Shown here: one piece after another, positions 12,155 to 25,079 of the stretch
How the letters are laid out: each line of letters starts with the position of its first letter
How positions within the stretch are numbered: the first letter of the stretch is position 1
From: Bretschneidera sinensis
Taxonomy: Eukaryota > Streptophyta > Magnoliopsida > Brassicales > Akaniaceae
Length of the DNA stretch: 64,000 bases
Reading direction: 5' to 3'
NCBI GenBank assembly: GCA_023935145.1
Contig: CM043698.1
Span: 19,037,001 to 19,101,000, forward strand
The notes under the pieces: model-generated
Seen by the model: only the letters and a program-made list of their open reading frames with translations
The model's database searches: none
What the model was told of the DNA's origin: nothing
Translations under genes and position numbers: made by a program

Positions 12155-13789
12155 TTCCTTCTAAAATAAACCATCGAAATAGATCACACTAATCATTTTA
12201 TACCACGACATGCAACCATTCGAAGCTCACACTAATCATTTTGCACCACGACATGCAACCACTCGATCCAATATTAGCTTTTAAAGGCAAATTTAGGAAG
12301 TTACAAATATATTTTTAACATGTGTCTGTGTTACTGGTTTACTTTGATGGTAATTTTCATTGGTGATTCAATTAGCATAACGGACCTAAAATATACTAAG
12401 TTGCAGATAGAAGACAATTTTATTACTTCCCCGCCTTCGACCCTTTGAATGACACATTTTAATTTTTGTCCATTTTGCATAGACATGCTGGTATTTTCTT
12501 TCACAATAAAATAATAGTTGAAAATAAAGATTTATTTTATTTGAAATTCTTAACCCACAAATTAGAAACCCTCAATGAGTTATGACCCTGGCTACCTATT
12601 CCAAAATGGGGCAAGAATTGTTCTTGAGAACATAGCTAAAAGAGTTAGTTTTTTTAACGTTCAAAGTTTCAATAAATCACATGTAGAATTATTTTTTTTT
12701 ATCAATTTTTGGCTATTTTGACCATCAAGAAACTTCTATTTAATTGTTATCCATTAAATTTCATCTAGAAATCCATACTCATGAAATTAAATATTTAATT
12801 ATATATATGACTTAATTAAAACCTTAGGTTCGTCAAGTTTGATGATCATACGTTTTTGTAATAGATCTACATAAAATTTATATAGTTAATTTGGAACCCT
12901 TAAACATGAAAAACTTGTTCATCACATTTAATTTAATTTAAAAAATCATAAAAAATACATGCAGAAATCATGTATTTAAGCATTGCACCAAATAGTATCT
13001 CATACTTATCAATAATATAACTATTTACATAATGGTTTGGTTTGGTTAGGTTAGGTTAGGGTTTGTAAAACTTATGCCATGGATTGGAATAAGGATTTTA
13101 TATAGTGGTATATAATGACATTGAAGCATTTTTTATAAAAAAAAAACATAAAATAGATTATATGCTATCTGTCACCCATTTATGAGTTTTCCTTTTATTC
13201 ACAAATGAATAGGTCATTTTGAGCTGAAAAGAGTACCAATACATTTGCAGCGCCTAAAATTGCACACTGCCATTAATAAGTACAATAAACTTATCCATAA
13301 AAAGATGAAAAAGAGAATCATAATTAAGAAAATTCTCCGAACTTCAAATTACTTACCCACCGTATCAATTTGTTTAAGGCTGATCTAAATTCTTTGATCA
13401 CTGAAAATATTGGAACATTCAATCAGTAAGGAAGTTTATAAAGGCAATGCATCAGGACAAACGAAGAAAGCGGTTCTTTCAGTGCTAGCAGATGTACATA
13501 ATGAAGGTTTGGTACGAAAATCTGACAAGGTCAGTAAAAAAAAGGGTGTTTATATACTTTATCTGACATTATTATGAAACAATGTCATACGCCGTGCTGT
13601 TGCTCCTCATGATTCGAAAATTTTCTTCAATTCGAAAGTTTTTTTGATAAAAAAAACTTCATGTGGGGTTGCTCCTTCAACAAGTACAGTGTAGTTGTTA
13701 GCATCATTTGATAAATTTGAAGGTACAATTTTGTCACTTTCCTTGCAATAAGTATATGACAATTGTCCTCTCCTCATCAGTCAGTTCAA

Positions 13790-14085
13790 TATATGGGGTA
13801 TTGTTATCATGACCCTCACGATGCCATGAGGTGTAACCAACATTGCCTGCTTCAGCTTGTTGACAATACCCCCACCTATCTTTACTGGTAATTAAATACC
13901 ATATCTATTTATTTATTATGAAAAAAATCCATGCTTTAAATCAAATGAATAGTACACAAAAAGTAAAAAAATGAGCAAAATAATGGACAAAAAGATAGAG
14001 AACAATAAAGTTTTCGTAACAAACCATGAAAGAAAATAATTGTCATCATTGTCATAAACTTTAGATTTTTTGATATTCATGGCCA
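13790..14085 (-). pseudogene. recurrent exon remnant, copy A1 (unidentified gene)
   Basis: On the minus strand an ATG-initiated acidic peptide (MNIKKSKVYDNDDNYF) lies at about 14083-14040. Sequence further down, near 13880-13790, is homologous to the A2 remnant that reads IWEGIVSRLSSGPERDKMLLE. The pattern suggests a short first exon, an intron and a second exon. No frame is intact. I do not recognise the family. An F-box-like start was considered but is weak. Confidence 0.35.
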
Positions 14086-14647
14086 AAATAATAAAGTTGT
14101 AATAAAATTATATCTTGTAATAAAAAACTATTGGATTGACTCTATCTAACAATAGGTCAATCTACAAAGTATATATATAACTATTAAATCTTGTCTAATT
14201 TATAGTTAAATATTTAGGGCTTGACTCATTTACGGTAATTTCTTTAAAATTAAAGATATTTTTATAAGATTGATCTAATAGGATGATGCTTAATAGTTAA
14301 TAGTTAATAGTTCCAATATACAAACTGTTATACATATCGACCATAAGTATTGCATAACAGCACATCATCCATGCATGTACTTCCACTTATTTCTGAATTT
14401 TTTTTTTTTACCAAAATAGAGAGATTTAAATAATATTTTTTGTGAAAAAAAATCATTTTTACCATAACAGGATACTTATCATCTTATTTCTAGAATAGGA
14501 CACTCTTTGCTACATAGACTCCAAATCATCTTCTTCTTTTTTTATAAAAAAAAAAATTCGTAAGGATAGTCTATGTAATAATTACTTGTTCCATATGGGA
14601 AATGCAGCTTCTTAGGCAAGAATGGACAGTAGACAACCAAAGGTAAG

Positions 14648-16614
14648 TGATGCAGAACATAAAGTAAGAAAGAAATAGAAAAGAAGAGATAAAGAAATGG
14701 AAACTAAACTACCCTTCTGGCGATTGGAAAGAAATTGATATTCAATATCAATAATTTTTATTTATTCAAAGCTAATTGAAAATTAACAGGGACCTCTCTT
14801 ATATAGAGATCTTAAATAAAAAAATTTCAACACTAATCAAATACCATCTCCTAATCCTATCCAAGGAAATTAAATCCTAATCAAATACTATATTCTAAGA
14901 TCCCTACTAAAATATAATTTTTTTATAATTACAAATTTTTTCTCATATCCTACTGTACCCATCATTTTCCACCACTTAGAAAAAACTCGACCTCGAGGTT
15001 TGAAGTGAAGAAGCAACACTATCTATGATGTTTGTAAAAATAATGTATAGTCATGTTACCAGGCACCCATGGAGAGGCACATTACAGTACTTATATGCTT
15101 CTCGTTGGAATATTATTAAAAATGGGAGCGTATGGATTGGCCAATAGCTACATAAACACATATTACATTTTTGTCTCTGTTGATTGAGAATTGTATCTGT
15201 GGCTACTGCTGTTTTATCGGTATGTCTGTCCCAATAATTAATTCTTGTTGCCCACATCCTACAAGGATCATCGAATCAACAACAATAAGTCATGTTTAAA
15301 GAGGCTCATATATGGAACGTCTTTTTGAAGAAGGAAGAGTGAGCTCTTTACCAAAGGAAATTTTTTTGGCTGGGAATGCCTGTTGTGGAGGTGCTTTAGA
15401 CCAAATAAGCAGGATAAAATCAACAGTCTGAAGATGCATATCAACCACTGTCTCAATCATGTCTTCAATCTTGTCTTGGTCGTGCTTGCAATCCGTGGTC
15501 TCATCTTACTCGACAATAACTTCCGGTTTGTCTTGGGGTGTCTAGAAGTCAATGATCTTGATGCTTCATCTTCTTGGTTCTCATGTTAGAGTTGAGCATC
15601 ATTAACTTTATCCTACTTTGATGGGTCCGGAATGGAACCATTGTTGCGAAAAAAATTGGCAGTGAAACTTTCTATTCTCTTAGAAACTCTATCAAGTACT
15701 TGTTGAAGCTCGAGTAACTCCTCTTTGGACATAGTTGGTTCGCTTGGCGAGTAATACTTAATCTCCATCTGATAACAATAATCATAAGTACAACGACCAT
15801 TCAAATTTGTTTTAACAAAAAAAAACATCTTGGTGCCTAGTAAATTGTAAGGGCTTGAAAATCAATATCAGTTTGAGAGATAATAATTTTCTTAACAAAC
15901 CCATATGGATCAAAAACCTTATGCAACACATCCTATTTGACCAGATATAATATATCATAAATGATCACAGAAAGGATTCGGGTTAGCTCAACTGAACCCA
16001 TTACTCATAAAGTGGATGTAAATTTTCTTTTTTTTTTTTACCTTTTTTGTTATGATTTTTATGTTTTTTTCTTTTTGTTTTTCTCATAAAGTACATAAAG
16101 AAAAAAAATAGTAGAACACTGTCCATTGCACTGGAAGCAATTTTTTTCAGATTTTTTTAACTGATTGGGGCTAAGGTTTGTTTAGTGAATGCATGTTGAT
16201 TTGGGTCTAGGGTTTGTTTAGGCTCTGATACGATATTGATGTAGAATATGAAGTAAGAAAGAAATCTAAAAGAACAGATAATGAAATGGAAACTAGTCTA
16301 CCTGCGATTGGAAAAGAAGTCAAGCTACCTGGAGGTTGAGAAGAAATTGATACTCAATATCAATAATTTTTATTCATCCAAAGCTGATTGAAAAATATCA
16401 GGGACCTCTATTATATAGAGATCTTTAAGAATCCTAGTCCTACTCCAATACTTTAACTAAAAAAAATTCAATAATGATAAAATACTATGTTCTAACCCTA
16501 TCCTAAGAAATTAAATCCTAATCAAATACCATGTCCTAATATCTCCACTAAAATATAATTTTTTCATTATTACAAAATTATGAATTTATCCACATATCCT
16601 TTTGTAGCCCATCA
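14648..16614 (-). mobile_element. non-autonomous LTR retrotransposon, copy A
   Basis: The two LTRs are 14648-14964 (3' LTR) and 16237-16614 (5' LTR), reading on the minus strand. The PBS complement GGCTCTGATAC lies at 16221-16231, beside the 5' LTR. The purine tract (AAGTGGTGGAAAA on the minus strand) lies beside the 3' LTR. Flanks GTAAG (14643-14647) and GGAAG (16615-16619) fit a 5-bp target duplication with one change. The LTRs contain a TATA-like CTCTATATAAGAG on the minus strand. An element-free homologous site occurs at about 21340-21360. No RT or integrase is visible. Confidence 0.8.
15613..15828 (-). pseudogene. gag-like or leader reading frame of the LTR element, copy A
   Basis: The minus-strand frame includes MEIKYYSPSEPTMSKEELL and LQQVLDRVSKRIESFTANF, a predicted helical segment. 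It then runs into stops. The same peptide recurs at 27924-28109 in copy B, with substitutions. No conserved domain recognised; probably the N-terminal part of a non-autonomous element's product. Confidence 0.4.
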
Positions 16615-17298
16615 GGAAGTATAGGCAAAGTGATGAGAATTAATTGCTAGTGTGACATTCATATAATCTTAGATATTAATTACACACTAGAGACCGAATT
16701 TTGAACTAGTAGTCTAAATTAATATGACACCAATCAACAATCCAACGCGCACGCATATATGAAGAGTTTCAATATATCGTATGCTTGCAATCTTTTTGTC
16801 AAGTAAATTTTATGTATATGAGTAGATTAATGTCAATGACCTATGAAAATTTTTGCTACTAATATGAGTCTACTTTTATTTAGTCAAAGCCAACGAGATT
16901 TGTTGCATGATTGTACATAATTTCTTTTCTATACAGGTGCAAGTTGAATGATGCTCTGACCCAAACAAATGATTTATTGTTTTTGTATAAATTTCTATAA
17001 ATAGAAAAATATAGATAGAAATAATTATTACTATTATATATAAAGGTACGTACAATTATAGTATATATGATAGCAGTGACGTCCATTAGTTTTCAATTGA
17101 TAAAACTTCTTGGTTATTTGCAATAACCAACTTGGGATAGAATGTAATACTTAGAAATAAATAAGAAGCATATTTGAATTTTCTAAGAAGCCTTGCGATT
17201 GACTGGGCACATGGAGAGACTTAAAGCCCCAAACCAACTTTTTATTACCTTCTCAATACCCAATTCACGGAGAAGAATAAATAGAGAATGTGTTAAAG

Positions 17299-17619
17299 TA
17301 TTAAGAATAATTGAATTATAAATTATCTCAAAAGCTTAAACTCATAAGAAATGGAACCATTAATTCTTAATATGATATCGTAGCTTTAGGTCTCGGTTTC
17401 AAGTCGTGAAAATGCCCCTTTTTTTATTTAATATTTGACCTAGTTCATTTCTCTTTCGGATGTTTGGGTTTTCTTTCATTGGGTTTCACGTGCAAAGCCT
17501 TTAATCAATTAATCGGCTTACACGTGAGGGGTGTGTTAAAGTAAAAAAAATTAATTGCACTATTTCCCATGAGTGTAAGCTTTTGGGATAATATATTGGT
17601 AATTCGATTATTCTTAATA
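17299..17619. mobile_element. MITE with ~50-bp terminal inverted repeats, copy A
   Basis: The left end (TATTAAGAATAATTGAATTA) pairs with the inverted right end ending TTCTTAATA at 17619. The inner inverted part includes CAAAAGCTTAAACTCAT versus ATGAGTGTAAGCTTTTG. The middle holds TTTCACGTG and CACGTGAGG. It has no coding capacity. Ends are approximate, and I could not fix a target duplication. Confidence 0.65.
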
Positions 17620-17639
17620 GAATGTTCTTAAAGAAGGGG

Positions 17640-18390
17640 GAGTTGATGGAAGGTGTAAGGTAAAAATATAATAGGAAGGGCGGTACTGCAAAGAAGAAGC
17701 CAGTTGAGTTTAGCGATCCTGAAGTTAGATTCGATGTCTTGTCATCGGAGAGGGATGCATTCGTTTGGCTAGAGAATGTCAATCATTAGATGTTGATAAG
17801 CAAAGGTGACTAGTAGTTGATGAATCCAGGTGTGATGCCTCTTCCTCTCTTAGGGAAGAGGCTGCCTGGGTTGAGGCGGTTAAAACCCATTTGTTTGTAC
17901 CTTTTTATTTTTTTTCCTAATAAACAGGTAGGGGTCCAACCAAACCCCTCCACCTCAAGTAGGTTTTCTTTAAAAACAAGAAGGGTTGAGGCGGTTAAAA
18001 CATGGGAGTTGAGCAAGAATGTGGTCTTAGGTTTTGATGGAAATGAGGATGAGGTTATTGTAAGTCTGTATCAATTGGAGGTTGGAGCTGAAAGATCGAG
18101 AGGAATGTAGTAGGATTTGAAGCACTTTTTGTTTATTTTTGGGTTTGACGTTGGCTTAAGTTTTTCGTATAACCTGGTGGAATTCGTGGTGCTGCTGCTT
18201 AGAGTTATGTTGCCAGGTTGTCTATGTCTTATGTTAGTGATTGTAGGATAGTTATATAGTTTTCTTTTAGTTGTTTTGTTGGGTTTGCTGGTGCTGTGTT
18301 TTTGGGTGGTTGGTGTGTATATGATGCATCTGTGGATGCTTGCTCATTGTTAAATATAATTCTATTTTTGCTCTTCGAAAAAAAACAGTG
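17640..18390 (+). mobile_element. LINE-like or retroposed 3' segment, copy A
   Basis: Contains a coding-like stretch (KPVEFSDPEVRFDVLSSERD, then stop), a frame at 17817-18110 with repeated GLRRLKP/VEAVKTW words, and a long GT-rich 3'UTR-like tail. It ends in a short A-run (CGAAAAAAAA near 18380). GT-rich tails with terminal A runs are typical of plant LINE 3' ends, but no RT is present. A similar GT-rich tail occurs at 19040-19250. Identity uncertain. Confidence 0.35.
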
Positions 18391-18512
18391 AGACATTTTA
18401 AAAAAAAAATTGAAGTAGATTTTCTGTTATCTATCATCCATTTATGGTTGCATCAAATCGGCTTCCTTTTATTCACCAATAAATAGGTCATTTTGACCTA
18501 AAAAATACCAAT

Positions 18513-18860
18513 CAAGGTTTTAAATTGCGGTTGAGGTCGTAAATACAATCGCATAGCGTTTATCACGGTTGCGTATATTGCAGGTGTTAAAATGCGGATC
18601 ACAAGTATTTATCGCAGTCATGAATTTTTTTTAACTTTGGAAAAGTTTAAAATGTATGTCGCGGGTATAACAACCATGAATAGTAGTTGTAGAGGGCATC
18701 GTGTTCATGGAGTTATACAGCTCCTCGTGGCCGCGACGTGCCGCTATATAACCGTGAATTCCACTTTTATGCAAATAATGGTGAAAAGCGATTGTGACAC
18801 CTATCGCTACCGCTATATAGTGGCCGCTATGTCACGTCTTGGTCGCTATTTAAAACCTTG
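18513..18860. mobile_element. hAT-like MITE, copy A (348 bp)
   Basis: Terminal inverted repeats CAAGGTTTTAAAT / ATTTAAAACCTTG bound the insert. The flanks ATACCAAT (18505-18512) and GTACTAAT (18861-18868) fit an 8-bp target duplication, two bases changed. The related internal repeat at about 13235 has GTACCAATAC uninterrupted, which is an empty site. An 8-bp duplication points to hAT. The internal 91-residue frame is not a gene. Confidence 0.75.
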
Positions 18861-19644
18861 GTACTAATACATTTGCAACACCTAAAATTGCATGTAGCCA
18901 TTAATAAGTATTATAAAACTTGTCCATAAAAAGGATGAAAAAGATAATCATAATAAAGAAAATTCTCTAAACTTCAACCCGGCAGCTATTTTTTGCTCCT
19001 AGATTTTTCTGCTTAGTTTTGGATGATGATAGTTCTTGTTTTGTTTGAGTGTTTCAGTTTTGATGTTGCTTAAGCTTGTCCTATTGTGTGTTTTTGGGGG
19101 GTGAGTTTTTTCTCGGTTGAGGCTTGTCCGGATGCTGGAGTATTTGTTCCATTTTTGGTTTTGAACCATTTTGTTTCGTTGAATCTGTTTGTATATTTCG
19201 CATCTTTGATGCTGATCAATAATAAATGCTTTTTCCCTTATAGAAAAACCTTACTAACTAACTTCAGCATTGTTAACTATGATAGACATCTACCAAACCA
19301 TCAACTAAAGCATCAGTGGGCAAACAAATATCATTTAATTGACAACCACAAAGAAACAATTGGCAAAAATAAAAAGAATAAATTTTATAATTACAGTTAT
19401 TTTATTGTTAAATTTAATAAAGATATCAAGGAAATATATACACATACATGTACTCAAAATTTAGGGAAAAAATAAAAAACTTTTTTTTTATCAAAAAACT
19501 TCATTCACAAGGTGCAGTGTAGTTCTTTGCACCATTTGATAAGTTTACACGCAAATTTATTGGTTTCCTTCCAATAAGTATAATTGTCCTCCTTATCAGG
19601 TAAAGCGTGCAAAATCAAGCTCTGGATTGAATTTGTTGCAGGCT

Positions 19645-20275
19645 AATTAATCAAACAACAACAACACTGGCAACAATGCCAATAAAAACAACACCATCAT
19701 CCCTCTGCCATATATGTATGGTTTGCGAGCAGGATCAATACATGCCTATCGCAAATATAATCTGTATAATCAGTCGGATCCTCCCTCCTCATGCCAAAAT
19801 CTCCGACCACTCCAAAGAGACTATGCAGGGGTGCGTCTCTGTTCATCAGCTTCACCATTGAGGAAGCCAACGAGCATTGTCAGCATGAGCAGCGCAAGAC
19901 CATCAATGCGGAGGATTTGCTTTGATAAGTACACCAAGCCTCGTACCCTCTTTCTTGCCAATCATGAGAGTGACAATGACATGAAGTTGCTTTGAGAGCC
20001 CAATTTGAAACGAAGCCGACTTTTGGCCTTTCTCAATGAACTCTCCTCCTCTCCTCTCCCCATAGCCCCTCTCCCTATGAGGCCTCTCTGTAGAGCCTTA
20101 TGGGTAGCCTTTTCAAATGGGCCCTCAACAGGGGATGGGTGGGTACTTCAAAGATGAATCGTATGCTGCTGTTGGATTCTGGATCATATTTGAATACGCA
20201 AATGTTAGAGAATGTTCATTGGCAGAAAGGCTAATATCCAACACTCAACAATTAGAAAAAGAACAAAAATACTGA
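19645..20275 (+). pseudogene. LEC1-type NF-YB (HAP3) pseudogene, copy A
   Basis: NF-YB proteins pair with NF-YC through a histone fold and, with NF-YA, bind CCAAT boxes. LEC1-type members control embryo development. Here an Asn-rich start (about 19651) is followed by the fold's first part: YMPIANIICIISRILPPHAK at 19739 onward and ISDHSKETMQGCVS. The reading then shifts frame and continues as FISFTIEEANEHCQHEQRKT and INAEDLL. The residues expected as WAMSK are lost, and another frame resumes with FDKYTKPRTLFLANHESDND to 19995. A possible C-terminus (GGYFKDESYAAV-like words) follows to about 20275. MPIAN, ILPPHAK and the ISD Asp mark the LEC1 type. Not functional as it stands. Confidence 0.75.
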
Positions 20276-20459
20276 CAATTTAATAATATACCTATGAATT
20301 TTCATTATTCCAAGGTTAAAGTGGCTTTACATGAACAAGATACTAGACAATTAACCACTAATTAAGCTTTTGATGTACTGTAAAAATCACTTAGGATCAC
20401 CACCTTTTGCTTGGATTATATGATAGACCGTGGCTTTGATAAAGAGTACCAATACTATA

Positions 20460-20790
20460 AAGCTTACCTTGTATCATAGGACGAGGATGAGTGCAGGATA
20501 ATCTCAAGAAGCATTTTGTCCCGTTCTGGTCCTGAAGAAAGCCTGCTGACAATACCCTCCCATATTTTCTGGTAATTCATCAATCCGATCTGAACTCATG
20601 ATCACCATATAAGAGTAAATTAAATAAAAAGAAATATTTAATTAAGAAAAAAACGCATACATGAAATCAAATGAACAAAATAACGTACAAAAAAGGGAAG
20701 AGAAAAATAAAGTTTCATAACAAACCTTGATTACAACTTGAAGGAAAATTGTTTTCATCATTATCGTCATCTTTTGTTTCATCAATATTC
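20460..20790 (-). pseudogene. recurrent exon remnant, copy A2 (unidentified gene)
   Basis: On the minus strand, MNIDETKDDDNDENNFPSS (about 20790) runs to a GTTTGTTA donor-like site. After about 160 bases an acceptor-like TTACCAG precedes KIWEGIVSRLSSGPERDKM, and the frame continues to a possible GTAAGC donor near 20470. It is the best-preserved member of the set. The same structure recurs at 33260-33590. Function unknown. Confidence 0.4.
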
Positions 20791-21626
20791 ATGACCAAAA
20801 CAACAAAGCTGTAATGAAATTGTATCATGTCGAGTAGTACTAAACTATAGTATTGAGTCTATTAACTCTATCTAACAATAGGTGCATTAACAAGGTATAT
20901 ATATAGCTCCTAACTCGTCTTATCCAGGTTAAATATTTAGGGCTTGACTCATTTATAGGTAAGCACTTGGAAATTAATGACATTTTTGTAAAGCTGATCT
21001 AATTATAGGATGGTGCTTAATAGTTAATAGATCCAATATACAAACTGTTATACATATCAGCCACAAGTATTGCATAACAACACATCATCCATGCATGTAC
21101 TTCCTCTTATTTCAGGATTTTTTTTACCAAAGTAGGAGTATTTAAAATCTTTTTTACCATAACAGGATACTTATAATTTTATTTCTAGAATAGGATACTT
21201 TTTGCCACAGACTCCAAATTAATTTTTTCTTTTATTTGGTAAGGATAGTCTATGTATACTAAGAGTTACTTTTTTCCATATTGAAAAAAACTACTGGTAA
21301 GCACACACATATTCGAAGGCGAGAATTGATAATAGACAACTAAAAGGTATAAAATATGTATAGGCAACGTGATGAGTGCTAATTGCTAGTGTTACTTTCA
21401 TATAATCTTAGATATTAACTCCACATACGCTTGATACTGAATTTTGAAAAAGATTTCTAAATTGCGATGGTCCCAACAATCCAATATATGCATACACATA
21501 TAAAGAGTTTCAATATCGTTTACGCTCATCTTTTTGCCGAGTAACTTTTATGTGTATATATTATACCAGATTAGTGTCAATGACCTAAGTAAAATATTTG
21601 CTTCTAAGATGAGTATACTTTGAAAA

Positions 21627-21816
21627 ATTCTTTGCTAGATCGGGTCTAAAACATTGGTTTTAGACCCACCCGAAACTTTATTGGCAATTTTAGGGAACTT
21701 CACTGTAATCTCAACAATAAGCGTGGGATCCAAAAAATAATGTTACCAGTGAATCTCCTTAAAATTTCTAATTAAGTTTCAGACGGAATGTTTTAGACCC
21801 GGTCTAGCTAATAATT
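21627..21816. mobile_element. MITE with 22-bp inverted repeats, copy A
   Basis: GCTAGATCGGGTCTAAAACA (21634 on) pairs with TGTTTTAGACCCGGTCTAGC (to 21808), one mismatch over 22 bp. About 130 bp lie between, with no coding capacity. Target duplication unclear. Confidence 0.6.
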
Positions 21817-22010
21817 CCTCATAAATTTTATTCTATAAGGGCCAAAGAGATTTGTTGCTTTTTTTTTTAACAACAAAAAAATGTTTGTTGCATAATAGTA
21901 CGTGATTTCTTTTAAATGCGGGTGCAAGTTGAATGACTCTATTAACCTTAATAGATGATTAATTTATTGTTTTTGTATTGATTTCTATAACTAGAAATAT
22001 ATGGATAGAA

Positions 22011-22217
22011 TTAACTTTTACCAGACTTTGGTTTCGGGCTTCCCATCTTATTACTCTCGCTTGGCCTTCGCTGCTCTTTTTGACGCGGCCTCGTCCCAAA
22101 CCAAAATAAAGTCCTCCAGCTCATCATTTGGTGAGTATGCAAACTCCATGTCCATGGTCTTTTCTCTCCAAGGAGCATCACGAAAGGAGCAGTGCACAGT
22201 TTATATATTAGTTCCAC
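22011..22217 (-). pseudogene. gene fragment of unknown origin, copy A
   Basis: One minus-strand frame includes MDMEFAYSPNDELEDFILVW and DEAASKRAAKAKRE before stops. The acidic then Lys/Ala-rich composition looks coding, but I do not recognise it. It sits inside a repeated non-coding context and recurs at 34873-35079, so it may be a captured exon fragment. The overlapping 68-residue frame with many Arg/Pro residues is a shadow. Confidence 0.3.
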
Positions 22218-22449
22218 ACTTGAGATCGAATTTTGAACAAAAGTAGTCTAAGTTTACGATGACACCAATAATCCAGTCTGCACTTAAATATGAAGCGTTT
22301 CAATATAGTATATGTGCAATCTTTTTTAGAGTAACTTTCATATATATGAGCAGATTAATGTCAATGACATATGCAAAAAAAAATTCTGCTAATCTTGCTC
22401 AGTGTGAACTAAATAAATTTGTTGCATGATAGTACATGATTTCTATTAT

Positions 22450-23324
22450 ATAGGGGTGCCAGTTGAACAATGCTTTTTAACACTAACAAATGATCTTTAT
22501 TGTTTTTATATAAATTTCTATAATAGAATTGAGTATTACTATATATATGTGATAGCAATGGCACCGATTACTTTTCAGTTGATGAAACTTGCCGTAGAAG
22601 TTAATACATAGAATTAATTAATAAGCACAAACTTACCTTAGAAGTTAACATGTAGAATTAAAATATTAAGAAGCACATATTATTGCTTTCTCTTGTGGTG
22701 CGTTCTAATGATTCTTTATAATCTTCTTTATGTTAAGAAATAATTGGTTATTAATTATCCCAAAAGTTCAAGCTGATGGGAAATTACCTCATTAATTTTT
22801 TATATTTTAACACGCACCCTCACATGTAAGCTGACTTAAGGATTAAATGCTTTACACGTGAAACCCAAATGAAAGAAAGTCCTATCTAAAAGGGAAACAA
22901 ATTGGGTCAAATAATAATAATGAAAAAAGGGCATCCCCAAGACTTAGAGCTCTTCTAATACTATGCTAAGAAATAACTGAGTAACCAATTATCTTAAAGA
23001 AAAGAGCTCAATTATTTCTTTATACTTTAACACTCATGCACTTAGTCAACTGCGAGGCTTCTTAATAAATTCAATCGTAATATGTGCTTCTCAATTAATT
23101 TTACGTATTAACTTCTAAAGCAAGTTGGTTATTGCAAATAAATGAGAAGTTTCATCAACCGAAAAATAATTGATGTCATTGATATCATATATTAATTGTT
23201 TATTAAAAAGCCTCGTGGTTGACTAGGCACATGGAAAACACTATAAAGAATCATTTGAACGGACCAAAAGAGAAAACAATACTCCAAAAATAAAAGTGAA
23301 AGACAAAAACACTAAAAGCTTTGA
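22450..23324. other. A-B junction, repeat-derived, no gene
   Basis: AT-rich DNA between the recognisable end of copy A and the start of copy B. It holds a third related stretch (22220-22620), the diverged MITE at 22733-23035 and an inverted relative of 17100-17220 at 23040-23180. No supported gene. Confidence 0.5.
22733..23035. mobile_element. diverged copy of the same MITE family, opposite orientation
   Basis: Contains the complement of the middle of the 17299 element (TTTACACGTGAAACCCAAATG near 22850, shown here to 20 bases or fewer as TTTACACGTGAAACCCAAA) and the ends TAAGAAATAATTGGTTAT...CAATTATTTCTTTA. It lies outside the part of A conserved in B. Neighbouring 23040-23180 is also an inverted relative of 17100-17220. 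Confidence 0.5.
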
Positions 23325-25079
23325 AACCTGAATAGATAAACAATTTCTCGGAGATAAATTTATATAGCAGATAGAGATCTTAAGGACCAAATCTCACATC
23401 CACAGATAGTTCGTATATAGTTTGACTATTTTTTTAACAGCAAAGAGAATAGTGTTATCATCTAATTTATTAACCACCTAAAATGAATGCTACTATAAGA
23501 ACCACTAAAATAAACCATCAAAACAGATCACATTAATCATTTTGTGTCACGACATGCAGCCACTTGATACAATATTTGCTTTTTAGGGTAAATTTGGGAA
23601 GTTACAAGTTATTTTTGACATGTATCATTGTGTTACTAATAGACTTCATGGTGGTTTATTTTGGTGGTAATTTTCATTGGTGGTTCAAATAGCACGACGG
23701 ATCTAAAATATACTAAGTTGCAGATAGGAGATGATTTTATTACTTCCTAGTCTTCGACCCATCTATGTATGACACATTTTAATTTTTGTCCATTTTGCAT
23801 AGAAATGCTCATATTTTCTTTCACAATAAAATAATAGTTGAAAACAAAGATTTATGTTATTTGAAATTCTTAACCCACAAAATGGAAATCCTCGATGAGT
23901 TAAATTTATAAGAATATTACGAACCTGGCTACCTATTCCAAAATGGGGCTAGAATTGTTCAACAAAGTTAAAAGAGTTGTTTTTTTAGGTTCGAAGTTTC
24001 AATAAATCACATGTAGAATAATTTCTTATCATTTTTTGGTTATTTTAACCATCGTTAAGAAACTTCTATTTAATTATTGTCCATTAAATTTCACCAAAAA
24101 ATATGTATTCACAAAATTAAATATTTAATTATATTTATGGCTTATTTAAGATCTTAGGTTTGTCAAGTTTGACGATCAAACGTTTTTGAAAGAGATCTAC
24201 AGGAACCCTTAAACATGTTCATCACAAGATTTAATTTAATTTAAAAAAAATCATAAAAAAGTATATGCAGAAATAATGTATTTAAGCATTGCACTAAAAG
24301 TATTTCATATTGATCAATAATATTACGATTTACAAATTATGGGTTTGGTTAGGTTAGGATTTGCAAAACTTATGTCATGGATTGGACTAAGGTTTCTATA
24401 TAGTGGTATACAATGACATCAAAACATTTAAAAAAATTATAAATTCTATGCTATCTATCTCCCATTTATTGTTGCATCAAATCAGTTTTCCTTTTATTCA
24501 CAAATGAATAGGTCATTTTGACCTGAAAAGAGTACCAATACATTTGCAGCACCTAAAATTGCATGCTGTCATTAATAAGTACAATAAACTTGTCCACAAA
24601 AAGATGAAAAAGAGAATCACAGTAAAGAAAATTCTCTAAACTTCAAATAACGTACTCACTGTATCAATTTGTGTCAAGCTGAACTAAATTCTTTGATCAG
24701 TGAAAATATTGGAACATTCAATCTGTAAGGAAGTTTATGAAGGCAACGCATTAAGAGAAACGAAGAAAGCTGTTCTTTCAGTGCAAGCAGATGTACACAA
24801 TGAAGGTTTGGTACGAAAATCTGACATTATTATGAAACAATGTCCTATGCCGTGCTGTTGCTCCTCATCAGTCATTTCAATATATGGGGTAATGTTATCA
24901 TGACCCTCACGATGCCATAAGGTGTAACCAACATTGCCTGCTTCAGCCTGTTGACAATACCCCCACCTATCTTTATTGGTAAACCATCGATCAGATTTAA
25001 AGTCCTAATCACTAAAATTAAAGAACATATCTATTTATTTATTATGAAAAAAATGCATGTTTTCAATCATATGAGTAGT

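Larger units (their letters stand above)
12155..22450. repeat. tandem segmental duplication, copy A
   Basis: Block order matches copy B (23325-35360): a conserved start (AACCATC...CACGACATGCA), a TTAGGTTAGG region near 13038, exon remnants near 13800-14085, an LTR element, a MITE, a LINE-like tail, a hAT-like MITE, an NF-YB pseudogene, further exon remnants and a gene fragment at about 22011. The offset to B grows from about 11.3 kb at the left to about 12.8 kb further right. B-specific insertions minus small deletions explain this. Segment A also contains internal duplications: 13140-14640 resembles parts of 18400-21340, and 16620-17200 resembles 21360-22000 and 22220-22620. Boundaries are approximate. 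Confidence 0.85.

Noticed and set aside
13038..13062. GGTTAGGTTAGG stretch, considered as interstitial telomere repeat
   Set aside because: Plant telomere is TTTAGGG. Only a few irregular units occur, and copies B and C have diverged forms.
18592..18867. 91-residue plus-strand frame, repeated at 31371-31646
   Set aside because: It lies almost wholly within the hAT-like MITE. The repeat is due to the segment duplication, and no protein-like features are present.
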